A DNA stretch of 12,927 nucleotides, taken from assembly GCA_003693905.1 (NCBI GenBank), contig RFLL01000438.1, positions 1-12,927 on the forward strand, read 5' to 3'. A program made the position numbers and the translations under genes. Of the stretch, positions 1-10,999 are shown in pieces (the first letter of the stretch is position 1; every line of letters starts with the position of its first letter). This stretch comes from Alphaproteobacteria bacterium (GTDB taxonomy: Bacteria > Pseudomonadota > Alphaproteobacteria > Kiloniellales > J153). The notes under the pieces were generated by a model that did not search any database, was not told the DNA's origin, and saw nothing but the letters and a program-made list of their open reading frames with translations.

Positions 1-2
1 CC

Positions 3-818
3 CGCATCCCCGCCGGCGCCCGGCCCGCATACCGGGCCCTAGAAGGGGCACTGGCCGCCCACGAGGCCGACTTTGCCGCCGTGCTCGCCCGCATCGAAGC
101 CGTGGCCGACGACCTGACCCGCATCGCCGCCGCGCCGCCACCGCGCCCGCGCTGGGATCAGGGCTGGTTCCCGCGCCTCGACGCCGCAGCCGCGTACGCC
201 ATCGTGCGACACCTGCGCCCGCGGCGCATCGTCGAGATCGGCAGCGGCCATTCGACCCGGTTTTTCGCCCGCGCCGTCGCCGACGAAGGTCTGGCGACCC
301 GCATCGTCGCCATCGACCCGGCACCGCGCGCCACGCTTGCAGGGTTGAACGGCGTCGAATGGCGCCGGGCGCCGGCGCAGAGCGTGGCCGAACACGAATG
401 CGCGCACTTGCAGGCCGGCGACATCCTGGCCATCGATTCCAGCCACATCCTGGTGCCCGGCAGCGACGTCGACGTTCTGTTCGGGCGCGTGCTGCCGCAT
501 CTGCCCCCGGGAACGTACGTGCATATTCATGACATCTTTCTGCCCGACGATTACCCGGCGGCCTGGGAATGGCGCGGGTACAACGAACAGCTCGGCGTCG
601 TGGCGATGCTGCTCGGTGGACGCTGGGCGCCGGTCTTCGCCAGCCATTATGTCATCACCCGGATGGCGGCGACGGTAGCGGACAGCACTGTTGCACGCCT
701 GCCGCTGATGCCCGGCGCGATCGAATCGAGCCTGTGGCTGCGAGCCCGATCGTCGGTCCCGCCGTCTGCCGCCGCCCGCTCCCGGCCCCCCGGTCACGAT
801 GAGATCACGGCATTCTGA
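3..818 (+). CDS. Class I SAM-dependent methyltransferase (5' partial)
   Basis: The reading frame is open to the left edge, so the true start probably lies outside the window; a GTG at 81 is a possible internal start but would cut into the conserved N-terminal segment. Numbering from codon 3, the protein has a Rossmann-type SAM-binding motif, EIGSGHSTRF (encoded at about 231-260), followed by IVAIDP at the end of the second beta strand (about 303-320). The later block GDILAIDSSH is encoded at about 418-447 and VHIHDIFLPDDYP further on. Together these match the class I methyltransferases of the Methyltransf_24 type, which have an acidic/His pattern (DSSH, HDIF) after the SAM fold. The substrate cannot be read from the sequence; related genes often sit near glycan or polysaccharide genes, but no such neighbour is visible here. 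The C-terminal roughly 25 residues are low-complexity (Pro/Ser/Arg/Ala) and may be dispensable. The stop TGA is at 816-818, 54 bp before the cyclase gene. Fold and enzyme class are fairly sure; the specific role is unknown. Confidence 0.8.
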   Translation, partial: RIPAGARPAYRALEGALAAHEADFAAVLARIEAVADDLTRIAAAPPPRPRWDQGWFPRLDAAAAYAIVRHLRPRRIVEIGSGHSTRFFARAVADEGLATRIVAIDPAPRATLAGLNGVEWRRAPAQSVAEHECAHLQAGDILAIDSSHILVPGSDVDVLFGRVLPHLPPGTYVHIHDIFLPDDYPAAWEWRGYNEQLGVVAMLLGGRWAPVFASHYVITRMAATVADSTVARLPLMPGAIESSLWLRARSSVPPSAAARSRPPGHDEITAF

Positions 819-872
819 CAAGCTGCCACCGCAAGATCGACGTACCCTGACGGGGAACCGAAAACAGCCGTC

Positions 873-2270
873 ATGACGAGCCAACTCGCGAAACCGCCAC
901 TCCGCCGCACCGGGCTCGGGTCCGTGCGCACGATGCTGGCCCGCCTGAGCAGCAGCGCCAGCGAGCGCGAGCTGCCCGAGCGCGTGCGCAAGGCGATCCA
1001 GGAGCAGGCCGACGCCACCGAACGCCTGATCGGCTGGATTCAGCTCGGCGTGGTGCTGACCTTTGCCACGCTGTATGCGGTCTCGCCCAAGACCTTTCCC
1101 GCCGGGCAAGCGTTTCAGCCCGTGCCGTGGGTGATCGGGGCCTATTTCGGCTTCACCATCGTGCGCCTTTTCCTGGCGTACCGGATCAGCCTGCCGGGGT
1201 GGTTTCTGCTGCTGTCGATCGTGATCGACATGGGGCTGCTGTTCCTTCTCATCTGGAGCTTTCACATCCAGTACATGCAGCCGGCCTCGTTCTATCTGAA
1301 ATCGCCGACGCTTCTTTACGTGTTCATCTTCATTGCGCTGCGTGCCCTGCGGTTCGAGGCGCGCTTCGTCTTCGCGGCCGGAATCATCGCCGCGTTGGGA
1401 TGGTCGATCCTGGTTCTATACGTCATCACGGTCGATCCCAACGACACCATGATCACGCGCGACTACGTCGCCTACATGACCTCGAATGCGGTTCTGCTCG
1501 GCGCCGAATTCGACAAGATCGTGTCGATTCTGGTGGTCTCGCTGATCCTTGGCGTCGGGCTGATCCGCGGCCGCGCGCTGCTGGTACGGGCCGTCACCGA
1601 GGAAGTCGCGGCACGCGAGCTGTCACGGTTCTTCGCGCCCGAAGTCGCCCGGCGAATCCGCGGATCGGAGCGCGAAATCGCGGTCGGCACCGGCGAGGTG
1701 CGTGATGCCGCCATCGTCAATTTCGACATGCGCGGGTTCACGCGCCTGGCCGAAACCCACGCTCCGGACGAGGTCATGGGCCTGCTCAGCGAATATCAGC
1801 ACCTGATCGTCCCCGTGGTGCAACGCCATGGCGGCAGCATCGACAAGTTTCTGGGCGACGGCATTATGGCCACCTTCGGCGCCGCCAGCCCGTCCGACAC
1901 CTACGCCGCCGATGCCATCGTCGCGGTCGAGGAAGCCCTGGCCGTGGCCGCCGAATGGACCGCGGCCACACGCGCCGCCGGACGTCCGGCACCGGAGGTC
2001 AACGGCGCGCTTGCCGCCGGACGGGTGGTCTTCGGAGCGGTCGGGGATGAAACGCGGCTGGAATATACGGTGATCGGCGATGCCGTAAACCTGTCGGCCA
2101 AGCTGGAACAGTACAACAAGACCCTGGGCACCCACGCCCTGTGCGACGCACCCACGTTCGATCTGGCATGCGCACAAGGATATCGCCCGCGGACGACGCC
2201 GCGGCGCATCACCAGCGCCGCGGTTCCGGGCATCGGCCATCCGGTCGACGTCATCGTGCTGGTGCCCTGA
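873..2270 (+). CDS. Membrane-anchored class III adenylate/guanylate cyclase
   Basis: This 465-residue protein should make a cyclic nucleotide (most likely cAMP) from NTP at the inner membrane. The N-terminal 50 residues are polar. About six hydrophobic segments follow (roughly 53-71, 85-105, 109-131, 145-160, 164-186, 215-235), then a charged linker (about 240-275) and a catalytic domain from about 278 to 440. The two metal-binding aspartates are present: D285 in FDMRGFT and D329 in KFLGDG. K325 is at the purine-recognition lysine position. T399 sits where mammalian cyclases have Asp, the arrangement of bacterial class IIIb enzymes. N406 in DAVNL matches the conserved Asn, but the transition-state Arg four residues later is Lys (K410, in LSAKLE). 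The membrane part is not a sensor domain I can name. The ATG at 873 has only a distant G-rich motif (GGGGAA at 852-857); a later Met at residue 21 is an alternative, but it removes only the polar tail. Downstream there is a long non-coding gap, so the gene is probably monocistronic or ends the upstream transcript. Confidence 0.9.
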   Translation: MTSQLAKPPLRRTGLGSVRTMLARLSSSASERELPERVRKAIQEQADATERLIGWIQLGVVLTFATLYAVSPKTFPAGQAFQPVPWVIGAYFGFTIVRLFLAYRISLPGWFLLLSIVIDMGLLFLLIWSFHIQYMQPASFYLKSPTLLYVFIFIALRALRFEARFVFAAGIIAALGWSILVLYVITVDPNDTMITRDYVAYMTSNAVLLGAEFDKIVSILVVSLILGVGLIRGRALLVRAVTEEVAARELSRFFAPEVARRIRGSEREIAVGTGEVRDAAIVNFDMRGFTRLAETHAPDEVMGLLSEYQHLIVPVVQRHGGSIDKFLGDGIMATFGAASPSDTYAADAIVAVEEALAVAAEWTAATRAAGRPAPEVNGALAAGRVVFGAVGDETRLEYTVIGDAVNLSAKLEQYNKTLGTHALCDAPTFDLACAQGYRPRTTPRRITSAAVPGIGHPVDVIVLVP

Positions 2271-2401
2271 GGCCGCAGGCGCCGCAACTCGTCACCCGCC
2301 ATCCCCGCACCCTGCCGTCCCTGCGTCCCGCGGGCGGCCTCGACGACGATGGGCCTTTTCCCCCAAGGCGTTTTCCCCGGGGCGCCGGCACCTTCCGCAG
2401 A

Positions 2402-2437
2402 CAAAAAGAGAGTCCCGCCACGGTCGAACGGGACTCT
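2402..2437 (-). terminator. Rho-independent terminator, minus strand
   Basis: A perfect 9-bp inverted repeat pairs AGAGTCCCG (2409-2417) with CGGGACTCT (2429-2437) around an 11-nt loop. On the minus strand the stem is followed at once by CTTTTTG, a U-tract. The plus strand has no T-run after the stem, so it acts on leftward transcripts. The only gene it can serve is the HTH gene ending at 2644, or a separate small RNA encoded in between. Confidence 0.8.
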
Positions 2438-2507
2438 GGGTGGTCAATCGGGGAGATCGTTGCGTACGTGATTGCCCACTTGAGGTCTTTTTAGGAGATT
2501 TTCGACA

Positions 2508-2541
2508 CACAGGCAACCGAAACCGTCGGTTTCGGCCTGTG
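2508..2541. other. Strong bulged stem-loop of unknown role
   Basis: CACAGG (2508-2513) pairs with CCTGTG (2536-2541) and CCGAAACC (2517-2524) with GGTTTCGG (2528-2535). This gives 14 base pairs with one 3-nt bulge (CAA, 2514-2516) and a 3-nt loop (GTC). No T-run follows on either strand, so it is not a standard terminator. On the minus strand it lies between the HTH stop and the terminator at 2402-2437, so it could be part of a 3'UTR or of a small RNA. No known RNA family was recognised. Confidence 0.65.
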
Positions 2542-2643
2542 AATAGGGAGAATGACGGGGACAAGCGGGTGCGAAACGGGGCCGAATGGCCGCAAGCAGA
2601 TGTTTATGTGGGCCGGGGCGGGCCGAATCGGGTGCAAACGGCG

Positions 2644-2856
2644 CTAAGAGCGGCTTTTCGACGACCCGCCGGCGGATGGGGGCACGTTGGCGCTGTGTTC
2701 GAGGAAGGCATGCAGATCACGTTGCGCGATGCGCCATTCCTTGCCGATCTTGAAGCCGCGCAGGTGCCCCTTGCGCAGCCACTGGGTCACCGTGCGTTCG
2801 TTGACCTGGAGGCGTTCGGCGACCTGGGGCGGGGTCAGCAGCTTGTCTTCGACCAT
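2644..2856 (-). CDS. Small excisionase-family helix-turn-helix protein
   Basis: This 70-residue protein is almost entirely one winged HTH of the MerR-like excisionase type (HTH_17). The N-terminal LLTPPQVAERLQVNERTV (about residues 6-23) forms the helix-turn-helix, TQWLRKGHLRGFKIGKEW (24-41) the recognition helix and wing, and RIAQRDLHAFLEH the closing helix. The tail after about residue 56 is Ser/Gly/Lys-rich and probably disordered. The family binds DNA; stand-alone chromosomal members serve as small transcription factors as well as phage excisionases, and no integrase or attachment site is visible here, so a recombination role is not supported. The ATG (2854-2856) is the only ATG start, because an in-frame TGA lies a few codons upstream; its ribosome site is weak (GGTG 4 nt upstream). 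It converges with the cyclase and is followed by a minus-strand terminator. Its target is unknown. Confidence 0.85.
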   Translation of the reverse strand: MVEDKLLTPPQVAERLQVNERTVTQWLRKGHLRGFKIGKEWRIAQRDLHAFLEHSANVPPSAGGSSKSRS

Positions 2857-2945
2857 GGGACACCGATGTGATCAGATATGACCAAGAGCATGCAACAGAT
2901 TACCGGAAAACGATTAAATCGCCGTTAATTGCCGCCAAAGACCGC
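2857..2945 (-). promoter_or_regulatory. AT-rich upstream region of the HTH gene
   Basis: This segment is clearly richer in A/T than its surroundings and lies just upstream of the HTH start, so it probably carries that gene's promoter. It contains small dyads: TGATCA (2869-2874), GCATGC (2889-2894) and CGATTAAATCG (2911-2921). A near repeat, TTAAATCGCCG then TTAATTGCCGCC, spans about 2914-2936. No well-spaced -35/-10 pair is convincing. The dyads could be operators, for example for autoregulation, but this is inference. Confidence 0.35.
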
Positions 2946-3025
2946 ATAGCGCTCCAAACCGGCGAGATCGCATCGGCATCGCCCCCGCATGACACGGGCC
3001 CGGGTTCCAGAAAGCCGGGCGGATC

Positions 3026-3700
3026 TCAGAAGTCCGGATCGGGATAGTGCCGGGGCGGGGTCATGCCGGGAATCAGGTCGGCCAGGATCGGGCGCAGGCT
3101 GGGCCGCGACTTGATCCGGGCGTACCAGTCCCTGGCGCCCGGATGCTCCTCCCACGGCACGTCGCCGAGATAGTCGAGCGCCGACAGATGCGCCGCCGCA
3201 GCGATATCGGCCAGCGAAAACAGATCCCCGGCCAGCCATCGCCGCCGTTCGCTGAGCCAGGCGATGTAATCGAGGTGGTAGTGGATGTTGGCAAGCCCGG
3301 CGCGGATCGCCGAGGCATTGGGCTCGCCCATGCCGAGGAAGCGCTTGGTCACCTTTTCTTCGATCAGATTGGTGCTGACCTCGCGCGCGAACTTGCCGAA
3401 GAACCATACCGCCAGGCGACGCACCTCGGCCCGGTCCAGCGGATCGGCGCCGATCAGCGGCGGCTCGGAATAGACCTCGTCCAGATATTCGGCGATCACG
3501 AGTGCCCCGGGCAGGGACGTCCCGTCCTCCTCGACCAGAACCGGCACCTCGCCGGCGGGGTTGAGGCGCAGAAAACTCTCGCGCCGTTTCCACACCTGCT
3601 CGGTCTTGAGGGCGACCTCAAGGCGTTTTTCGCCAAGCAGGATGCGAACCGCGCGGGACCCGGGATCGAGCGGCAGGTGATACAGGGTACGCACGGGCAC
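3026..3700 (-). CDS. fzlA: GST-fold FtsZ-binding protein, FzlA family
   Basis: The 224-residue protein has the two-domain glutathione S-transferase fold. An N-terminal thioredoxin-like half (about 1-80) contains LNPAGEVPVLVEEDG at about 46-60, including the cis-Pro motif VPVL. An all-helical half (about 90-215) includes WLAGDLFSLADIAAAAHLSALDYLGDVPW. The combination NIHYHLDYIAWL, LADIAAAAHLSALDYLGDVPWEEHP, WYARIKSRPSLRP and the acidic-aromatic C-terminus PDPDF is what I recall of FzlA. In Caulobacter that protein binds FtsZ filaments and controls constriction rate; it is thought not to act as a transferase, and its extreme C-terminus matters for FtsZ contact. The start is uncertain: GTG at 3698-3700 or GTG at 3692-3694, the latter giving M-R-T-L-Y, a more usual GST N-terminus. 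Neither has a good ribosome site. It lies 54 bp downstream of gltB in the same direction with no terminator between, so read-through from gltDB is possible. A generic GST is the alternative. Confidence 0.82.
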   Translation of the reverse strand: MPVRTLYHLPLDPGSRAVRILLGEKRLEVALKTEQVWKRRESFLRLNPAGEVPVLVEEDGTSLPGALVIAEYLDEVYSEPPLIGADPLDRAEVRRLAVWFFGKFAREVSTNLIEEKVTKRFLGMGEPNASAIRAGLANIHYHLDYIAWLSERRRWLAGDLFSLADIAAAAHLSALDYLGDVPWEEHPGARDWYARIKSRPSLRPILADLIPGMTPPRHYPDPDF

Positions 3701-3701
3701 G

Positions 3702-3730
3702 ACTATAAGGCAAGACGGCGGACGGTGGAA
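3702..3730 (-). promoter_or_regulatory. Tentative fzlA promoter in the gltB-fzlA gap
   Basis: On the minus strand TATAGT (3702-3707) matches the -10 consensus in five of six positions. TTCCAC (3725-3730) lies 17 bp upstream but is a poor -35. Transcription would begin about 7 nt below the -10, almost exactly at the GTG at 3694, so the message could be leaderless. This would fit the missing ribosome site. Weak evidence. Confidence 0.22.
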
Positions 3731-3754
3731 TCAGGGAAGGCGGCAAGGGCGACG

Positions 3755-8305
<4,551 letters not shown>

Positions 8306-8323
8306 CGCTCGATCTTTCCTGCT

Positions 8324-9781
8324 TCAGGCCACGGCACGATCCGATGTGCCGGCCTCGGCACCGTCGACCCGGGACTGGATGTAGCGGTGGATCTGCGCCG
8401 CCGCATCGCGCCCGTCGCGCACCGCCCACACCACCAGCGAGGCACCGCGCACGATGTCCCCGGCGGCGAACACGCCGTCGAGGTTGGTGCGCATGGTGCG
8501 ATGGTCGATGCGCAGCGTCCCCCAGCGGGTGACCGCCAGATCGGGCTGGTGCAGACGCGCCGGCAGATCCTCGGGATCGAAGCCCAGCGCCTCGATCACT
8601 AGGTCGGCTTCGACCGTGAAGCTCGACCCTGCGATGATCTGCGGGCTCTGGCGGCCGGTGGCATCGGGCACACCGAGGTGGACCCGCGCCGCGCGCACCG
8701 CGCGCACCGTGCCCTCGCCGAGAAAGGCTTCCGGCGCCGACAGCCAGACGAATTCGACGCCTTCTTCCTCGGCGTGCTCCACCTCACGGCGCGAGCCGGG
8801 CATGTTTTCGCGGTCGCGGCGATAAAGGCAGCGCACCGCCCGCGCGCCCTGGCGAATGGCGGTGCGCACGCAATCCATCGCCGTATCGCCGCCACCGATC
8901 ACCACCACGTTCTTGCCGGCGGCATTCAGAGCGCCGCTGTCGAACTCCGGCACGGCATCGCCCAGACCTTTGCGGTTCGAGGCGATGAGATAATCGAGCG
9001 CGGGATAGATATTGCCGAGGCCGGCCCCCGGGACCTTGAGCGCGCGCGCCTTGTAGACTCCGGTTGCGATCAGCACCGCATCGTGACGGGCGCGCAGATC
9101 GGCCAGCGAAATGTCGCGTCCGACCTCGCAATTGAGGCGGAAGGCGACACCGGAATCACGCAGCAACTGCGCCCGGCGGGCGACCACCTGCTTTTCCAGT
9201 TTGAAATTGGGAATGCCGTAGATTAGCAGACCGCCGATGCGGTCGTAGCGATCATAGACCACCACCTCGTAGCCGTGGCGGCGCAATTCCTCGGCCGCCG
9301 CCAGACCGGCCGGGCCGGCCCCGACAATGCCCACCGACTGGCTGCGTTCCTGCCCCGGGCGCACCGGCCTGACCCAGCCCCGCTGCCACGCGGTTTCGGT
9401 GATGTATTTTTCGATGGCGCCGATCGTCACCGCCCCGTGCCCGGCCTGTTCGATCACGCAATTGCCTTCGCACAGGCGGTCCTGGGGGCAGATGCGACCG
9501 CAGATCTCGGGGAAGTTGTTGGTCGCCTGGGCCAGCTCGTAGGCCTCCTCCAGACGCCCTTCGGCACTCAGCAGAAGCCAGTCCGGGATGTTGTTGTGCA
9601 GCGGACAGTGCACCTGACAGAAGGGCACGCCGCACTGCGAACAGCGCCCCGCCTGCTCGGCCGCGGCGTCGGGATCGAATTCGGCATAGATCTCGTGGAA
9701 ATCGTGGCGCCGCTCCGCCGCCGGACGCTTGTCGGGCCGACGTTCTCCCACGTCGATGAAGCGAAGCATCTTGTTGACCAT
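8324..9781 (-). CDS. gltD: Glutamate synthase (NADPH) small (beta) subunit
   Basis: The 485-residue beta subunit takes electrons from NADPH through FAD and passes them by 4Fe-4S clusters to GltB. The N-terminal Fe-S domain has CSQCGVPFCQVHC (C47, C50, C55, C59) and CGRICPQDRLCEGNC (C94, C98, C104, C108). The FAD-binding motif GIVGAGPAG is at 151-159, with DRIGGLLIYGIPNFKLEK shortly after. The NADPH-binding motif VIGGGDTAMDC lies in the middle, followed by a basic YRRDRENMPGSRRE segment. The C-terminal AAGDIVRGASLVVWAVRDGRDAA closes the FAD site. The ATG at 9781 is supported by a strong purine-rich site, GAGGAAGAGG (9788-9797), 6 nt upstream; an ATG at residue 5 is less well placed. It is the first gene of the gltD-gltB operon and is transcribed away from uppP, with a long, structured leader. 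Cysteine spacing and length are as expected of a functional GltD rather than a related oxidoreductase. Confidence 0.97.
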   Translation of the reverse strand: MVNKMLRFIDVGERRPDKRPAAERRHDFHEIYAEFDPDAAAEQAGRCSQCGVPFCQVHCPLHNNIPDWLLLSAEGRLEEAYELAQATNNFPEICGRICPQDRLCEGNCVIEQAGHGAVTIGAIEKYITETAWQRGWVRPVRPGQERSQSVGIVGAGPAGLAAAEELRRHGYEVVVYDRYDRIGGLLIYGIPNFKLEKQVVARRAQLLRDSGVAFRLNCEVGRDISLADLRARHDAVLIATGVYKARALKVPGAGLGNIYPALDYLIASNRKGLGDAVPEFDSGALNAAGKNVVVIGGGDTAMDCVRTAIRQGARAVRCLYRRDRENMPGSRREVEHAEEEGVEFVWLSAPEAFLGEGTVRAVRAARVHLGVPDATGRQSPQIIAGSSFTVEADLVIEALGFDPEDLPARLHQPDLAVTRWGTLRIDHRTMRTNLDGVFAAGDIVRGASLVVWAVRDGRDAAAQIHRYIQSRVDGAEAGTSDRAVA

Positions 9782-9818
9782 GGCGCGCCTCTTCCTCGGG
9801 CGTCGGGGGAGCCTGCGC

Positions 9819-9837
9819 GCCGGCCCTCCTGGCCGGC
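9819..9837 (-). promoter_or_regulatory. GC hairpin in the gltD leader
   Basis: GCCGGCC (9819-9825) and GGCCGGC (9831-9837) form a perfect 7-bp all-GC stem. In the gltD message the 5-nt loop reads AGGAG, a Shine-Dalgarno-like sequence, about 40 nt upstream of the ATG and separate from the gene's own ribosome site. A second, weaker stem (GCGCC 9870-9874 with GGCGC 9883-9887) lies further up. A control role is inference; no known riboswitch was recognised. Confidence 0.4.
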
Positions 9838-9961
9838 CCCGACAGCCGCTGGTTTCTGATCCTTCGGGAGCGCCCCCGCAGAGGCGCAGATCGCTTATGG
9901 TTACCGTCTCGGACCCGGTCCCGGGGGCGCGTCTGCCGAGGTGTTTTTTTTCGGCGCCCGC

Positions 9962-10003
9962 CAGATTAGGTCACATATACTGACGTAATAAAGTGTACAG
10001 GAA
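9962..10003. promoter_or_regulatory. AT-rich island with dyad, likely divergent promoters
   Basis: This is the only A/T-rich segment between gltD and uppP. It includes the interrupted dyad GTCA-N7-TGAC (9970-9984) around CATATAC, which could be an operator. Minus-strand TTGCGC (10015-10020) and TACACT (9992-9997), 17 bp apart, are a possible gltD promoter. On the plus strand TTAGGT and TAAAGT (9966-9994) are a poor match. No sigma-54 site was found. Confidence 0.3.
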
Positions 10004-10142
10004 ACCCGCTCCTGGCGCAACATGGGGGCGGAGTCGGGAAACAAAAAGAAATTTGGTACCGAATCGGACCTAAAGACCCTCTGGGCGACTCGCCCGAAGC
10101 GATGGTATAAGCGCGGCGCGTGCCGCCGGGGGGCCTGCTGCC

Positions 10143-10964
10143 TTGTCGCTACTTCATATCCTGATTCTGTCGCTGGTTCAGGGAATCACCGAATTCCTGC
10201 CGATCAGTTCCTCGGGCCACCTGATTCTGGTGTGGGAGGGGCTGGCACGGTTCAGCGAACTTCCCCCCGGTCAGAGCGAAAGCGAGCGCCTGATCCTCGA
10301 CATCGCCGTCCATGTCGGCACCCTGGGGGCGGTCTGCGCCTATTTCTGGCGCGATGTGACCCGGATGGTCGGCGGCCTGGGCCGGCTTCTTCTCGGCCAG
10401 AATACCCCCGGCGCACGACTGACGCTTCATATCCTGGTCGCGACCATCCCGGTCCTTGTCGCCGGTTACCTCCTCAAGGACACGGTCGAGACGGTGCTGC
10501 GCGACGGGCGCATCGTCGCCTGGATGACCATCGTCTTCGGCATCGTGCTCTACCTCGCCGATCGCAGCGGCATGACCGTGCGCCGGATCGAGCACATGAA
10601 CATCGGGGCGGCGGTCGCGATCGGGCTGGCCCAGGTGCTGGCACTGGTTCCCGGGACCAGCCGTTCCGGCATCACCATGACGGCGGCGCGCATCCTCGGG
10701 TTCGAGCGCGCCGAGGCGGCCCGGTTCTCGCTGCTGCTGTCGATCCCGACGATTCTGGGCGCCGGCACCCTGGCCGGCCTCGATCTCTATCGCAGCGGCA
10801 ACGTCGCGCTTGGCCTCGATGCCGCGGTGGCGGCCGTCGTCGCCTTCGTGTGCGCGCTGCTGGCCATTGCTCTGATGCTGCGCTGGCTGCGCCGGGCGAC
10901 CTTTACGCCGTTCGTCGTCTACCGCCTGATCCTGGGCGCGGCCCTGTTGATCTGGTTCGTCTGA
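10143..10964 (+). CDS. uppP: Undecaprenyl-diphosphate phosphatase UppP
   Basis: The 273-residue integral membrane enzyme dephosphorylates undecaprenyl diphosphate to the monophosphate lipid carrier used for peptidoglycan and other envelope glycans; the family is also called BacA. The N-terminal QGITEFLPISSSGH (Q13, E17, H26) matches the family (E/Q)-x3-E motif. The second signature PGTSRSG (170-176, with R174) is intact. About eight hydrophobic segments and the length match the family. The best start is a TTG (10143), giving MSLLHILILSLVQGITEF, which agrees with the usual N-terminus. A G-run (10128-10133) about 9 nt upstream is the only ribosome-site candidate. An ATG at 10102 is in another frame. 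It is transcribed divergently from gltD and convergently with the NDUFA9-like gene, so it appears monocistronic. Function is secure; the start is less so. Confidence 0.96.
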   Translation: MSLLHILILSLVQGITEFLPISSSGHLILVWEGLARFSELPPGQSESERLILDIAVHVGTLGAVCAYFWRDVTRMVGGLGRLLLGQNTPGARLTLHILVATIPVLVAGYLLKDTVETVLRDGRIVAWMTIVFGIVLYLADRSGMTVRRIEHMNIGAAVAIGLAQVLALVPGTSRSGITMTAARILGFERAEAARFSLLLSIPTILGAGTLAGLDLYRSGNVALGLDAAVAAVVAFVCALLAIALMLRWLRRATFTPFVVYRLILGAALLIWFV

Positions 10965-10999
10965 GCCGCCCGCCGGGGTCGCGAGCCCCACCCCGGGAT

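Larger units (their letters stand above)
2271..2643. other. Gene-poor convergent intergenic stretch
   Basis: No convincing coding region lies between the cyclase stop and the HTH stop. The open frames here cross a clear terminator or are antisense to the HTH gene and lack family-like sequence. The left part (2271-2400) is C/G-rich with two TTTTCCCC runs (about 2355-2380), which give no stable terminator for the plus strand. The centre holds a minus-strand intrinsic terminator (2402-2437), and 2508-2541 is a strong hairpin. If the HTH transcript runs to that terminator, it carries a 3' untranslated region of about 240 nt. Confidence 0.6.
9782..10142. other. Divergent gltD/uppP intergenic region
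   Basis: This 361-bp stretch holds no credible gene. Next to gltD it is GC-rich with two hairpins (9819-9837 and 9870-9887). It includes a T8 run at 9944-9951 that is not preceded by a usable stem on the plus strand. An AT-rich island at about 9962-10003 probably holds divergent promoters. The part next to uppP contains a 5-bp hairpin GGGCG/CGCCC (10083-10095). A minus-strand frame of about 40 codons from 10023 lacks any recognisable content and is not called. Confidence 0.55.

Noticed and set aside
39..1265. 408-codon minus-strand frame across the methyltransferase and cyclase genes
   Set aside because: It spans two genuine opposite-strand genes and their gap, has low-complexity composition and no domain signal; it is a GC-driven shadow.
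2440..2871. 143-codon plus-strand frame over the hairpin and antisense to the HTH gene
   Set aside because: The real protein on the other strand has a clear HTH motif; this frame has no recognisable content and begins just after the terminator stem with no ribosome site.
8691..8708. Tandem 9-bp duplication (GCGCGCACC twice) in gltD
   Set aside because: It is in frame, encodes V-R-A-V-R-A, and the surrounding protein keeps the expected family length, so it looks like ordinary GC-rich coding sequence rather than an insertion.
9944..9951. T8 run suggesting a plus-strand terminator
   Set aside because: No stable stem ends directly before it, and no plus-strand gene lies upstream that would need terminating there.
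10021..10023. Possible 40-codon leader peptide on the minus strand upstream of gltD
   Set aside because: No ribosome site, no amino-acid-rich attenuation pattern (no Glu or Gln run) and it would overlap the probable promoter island.
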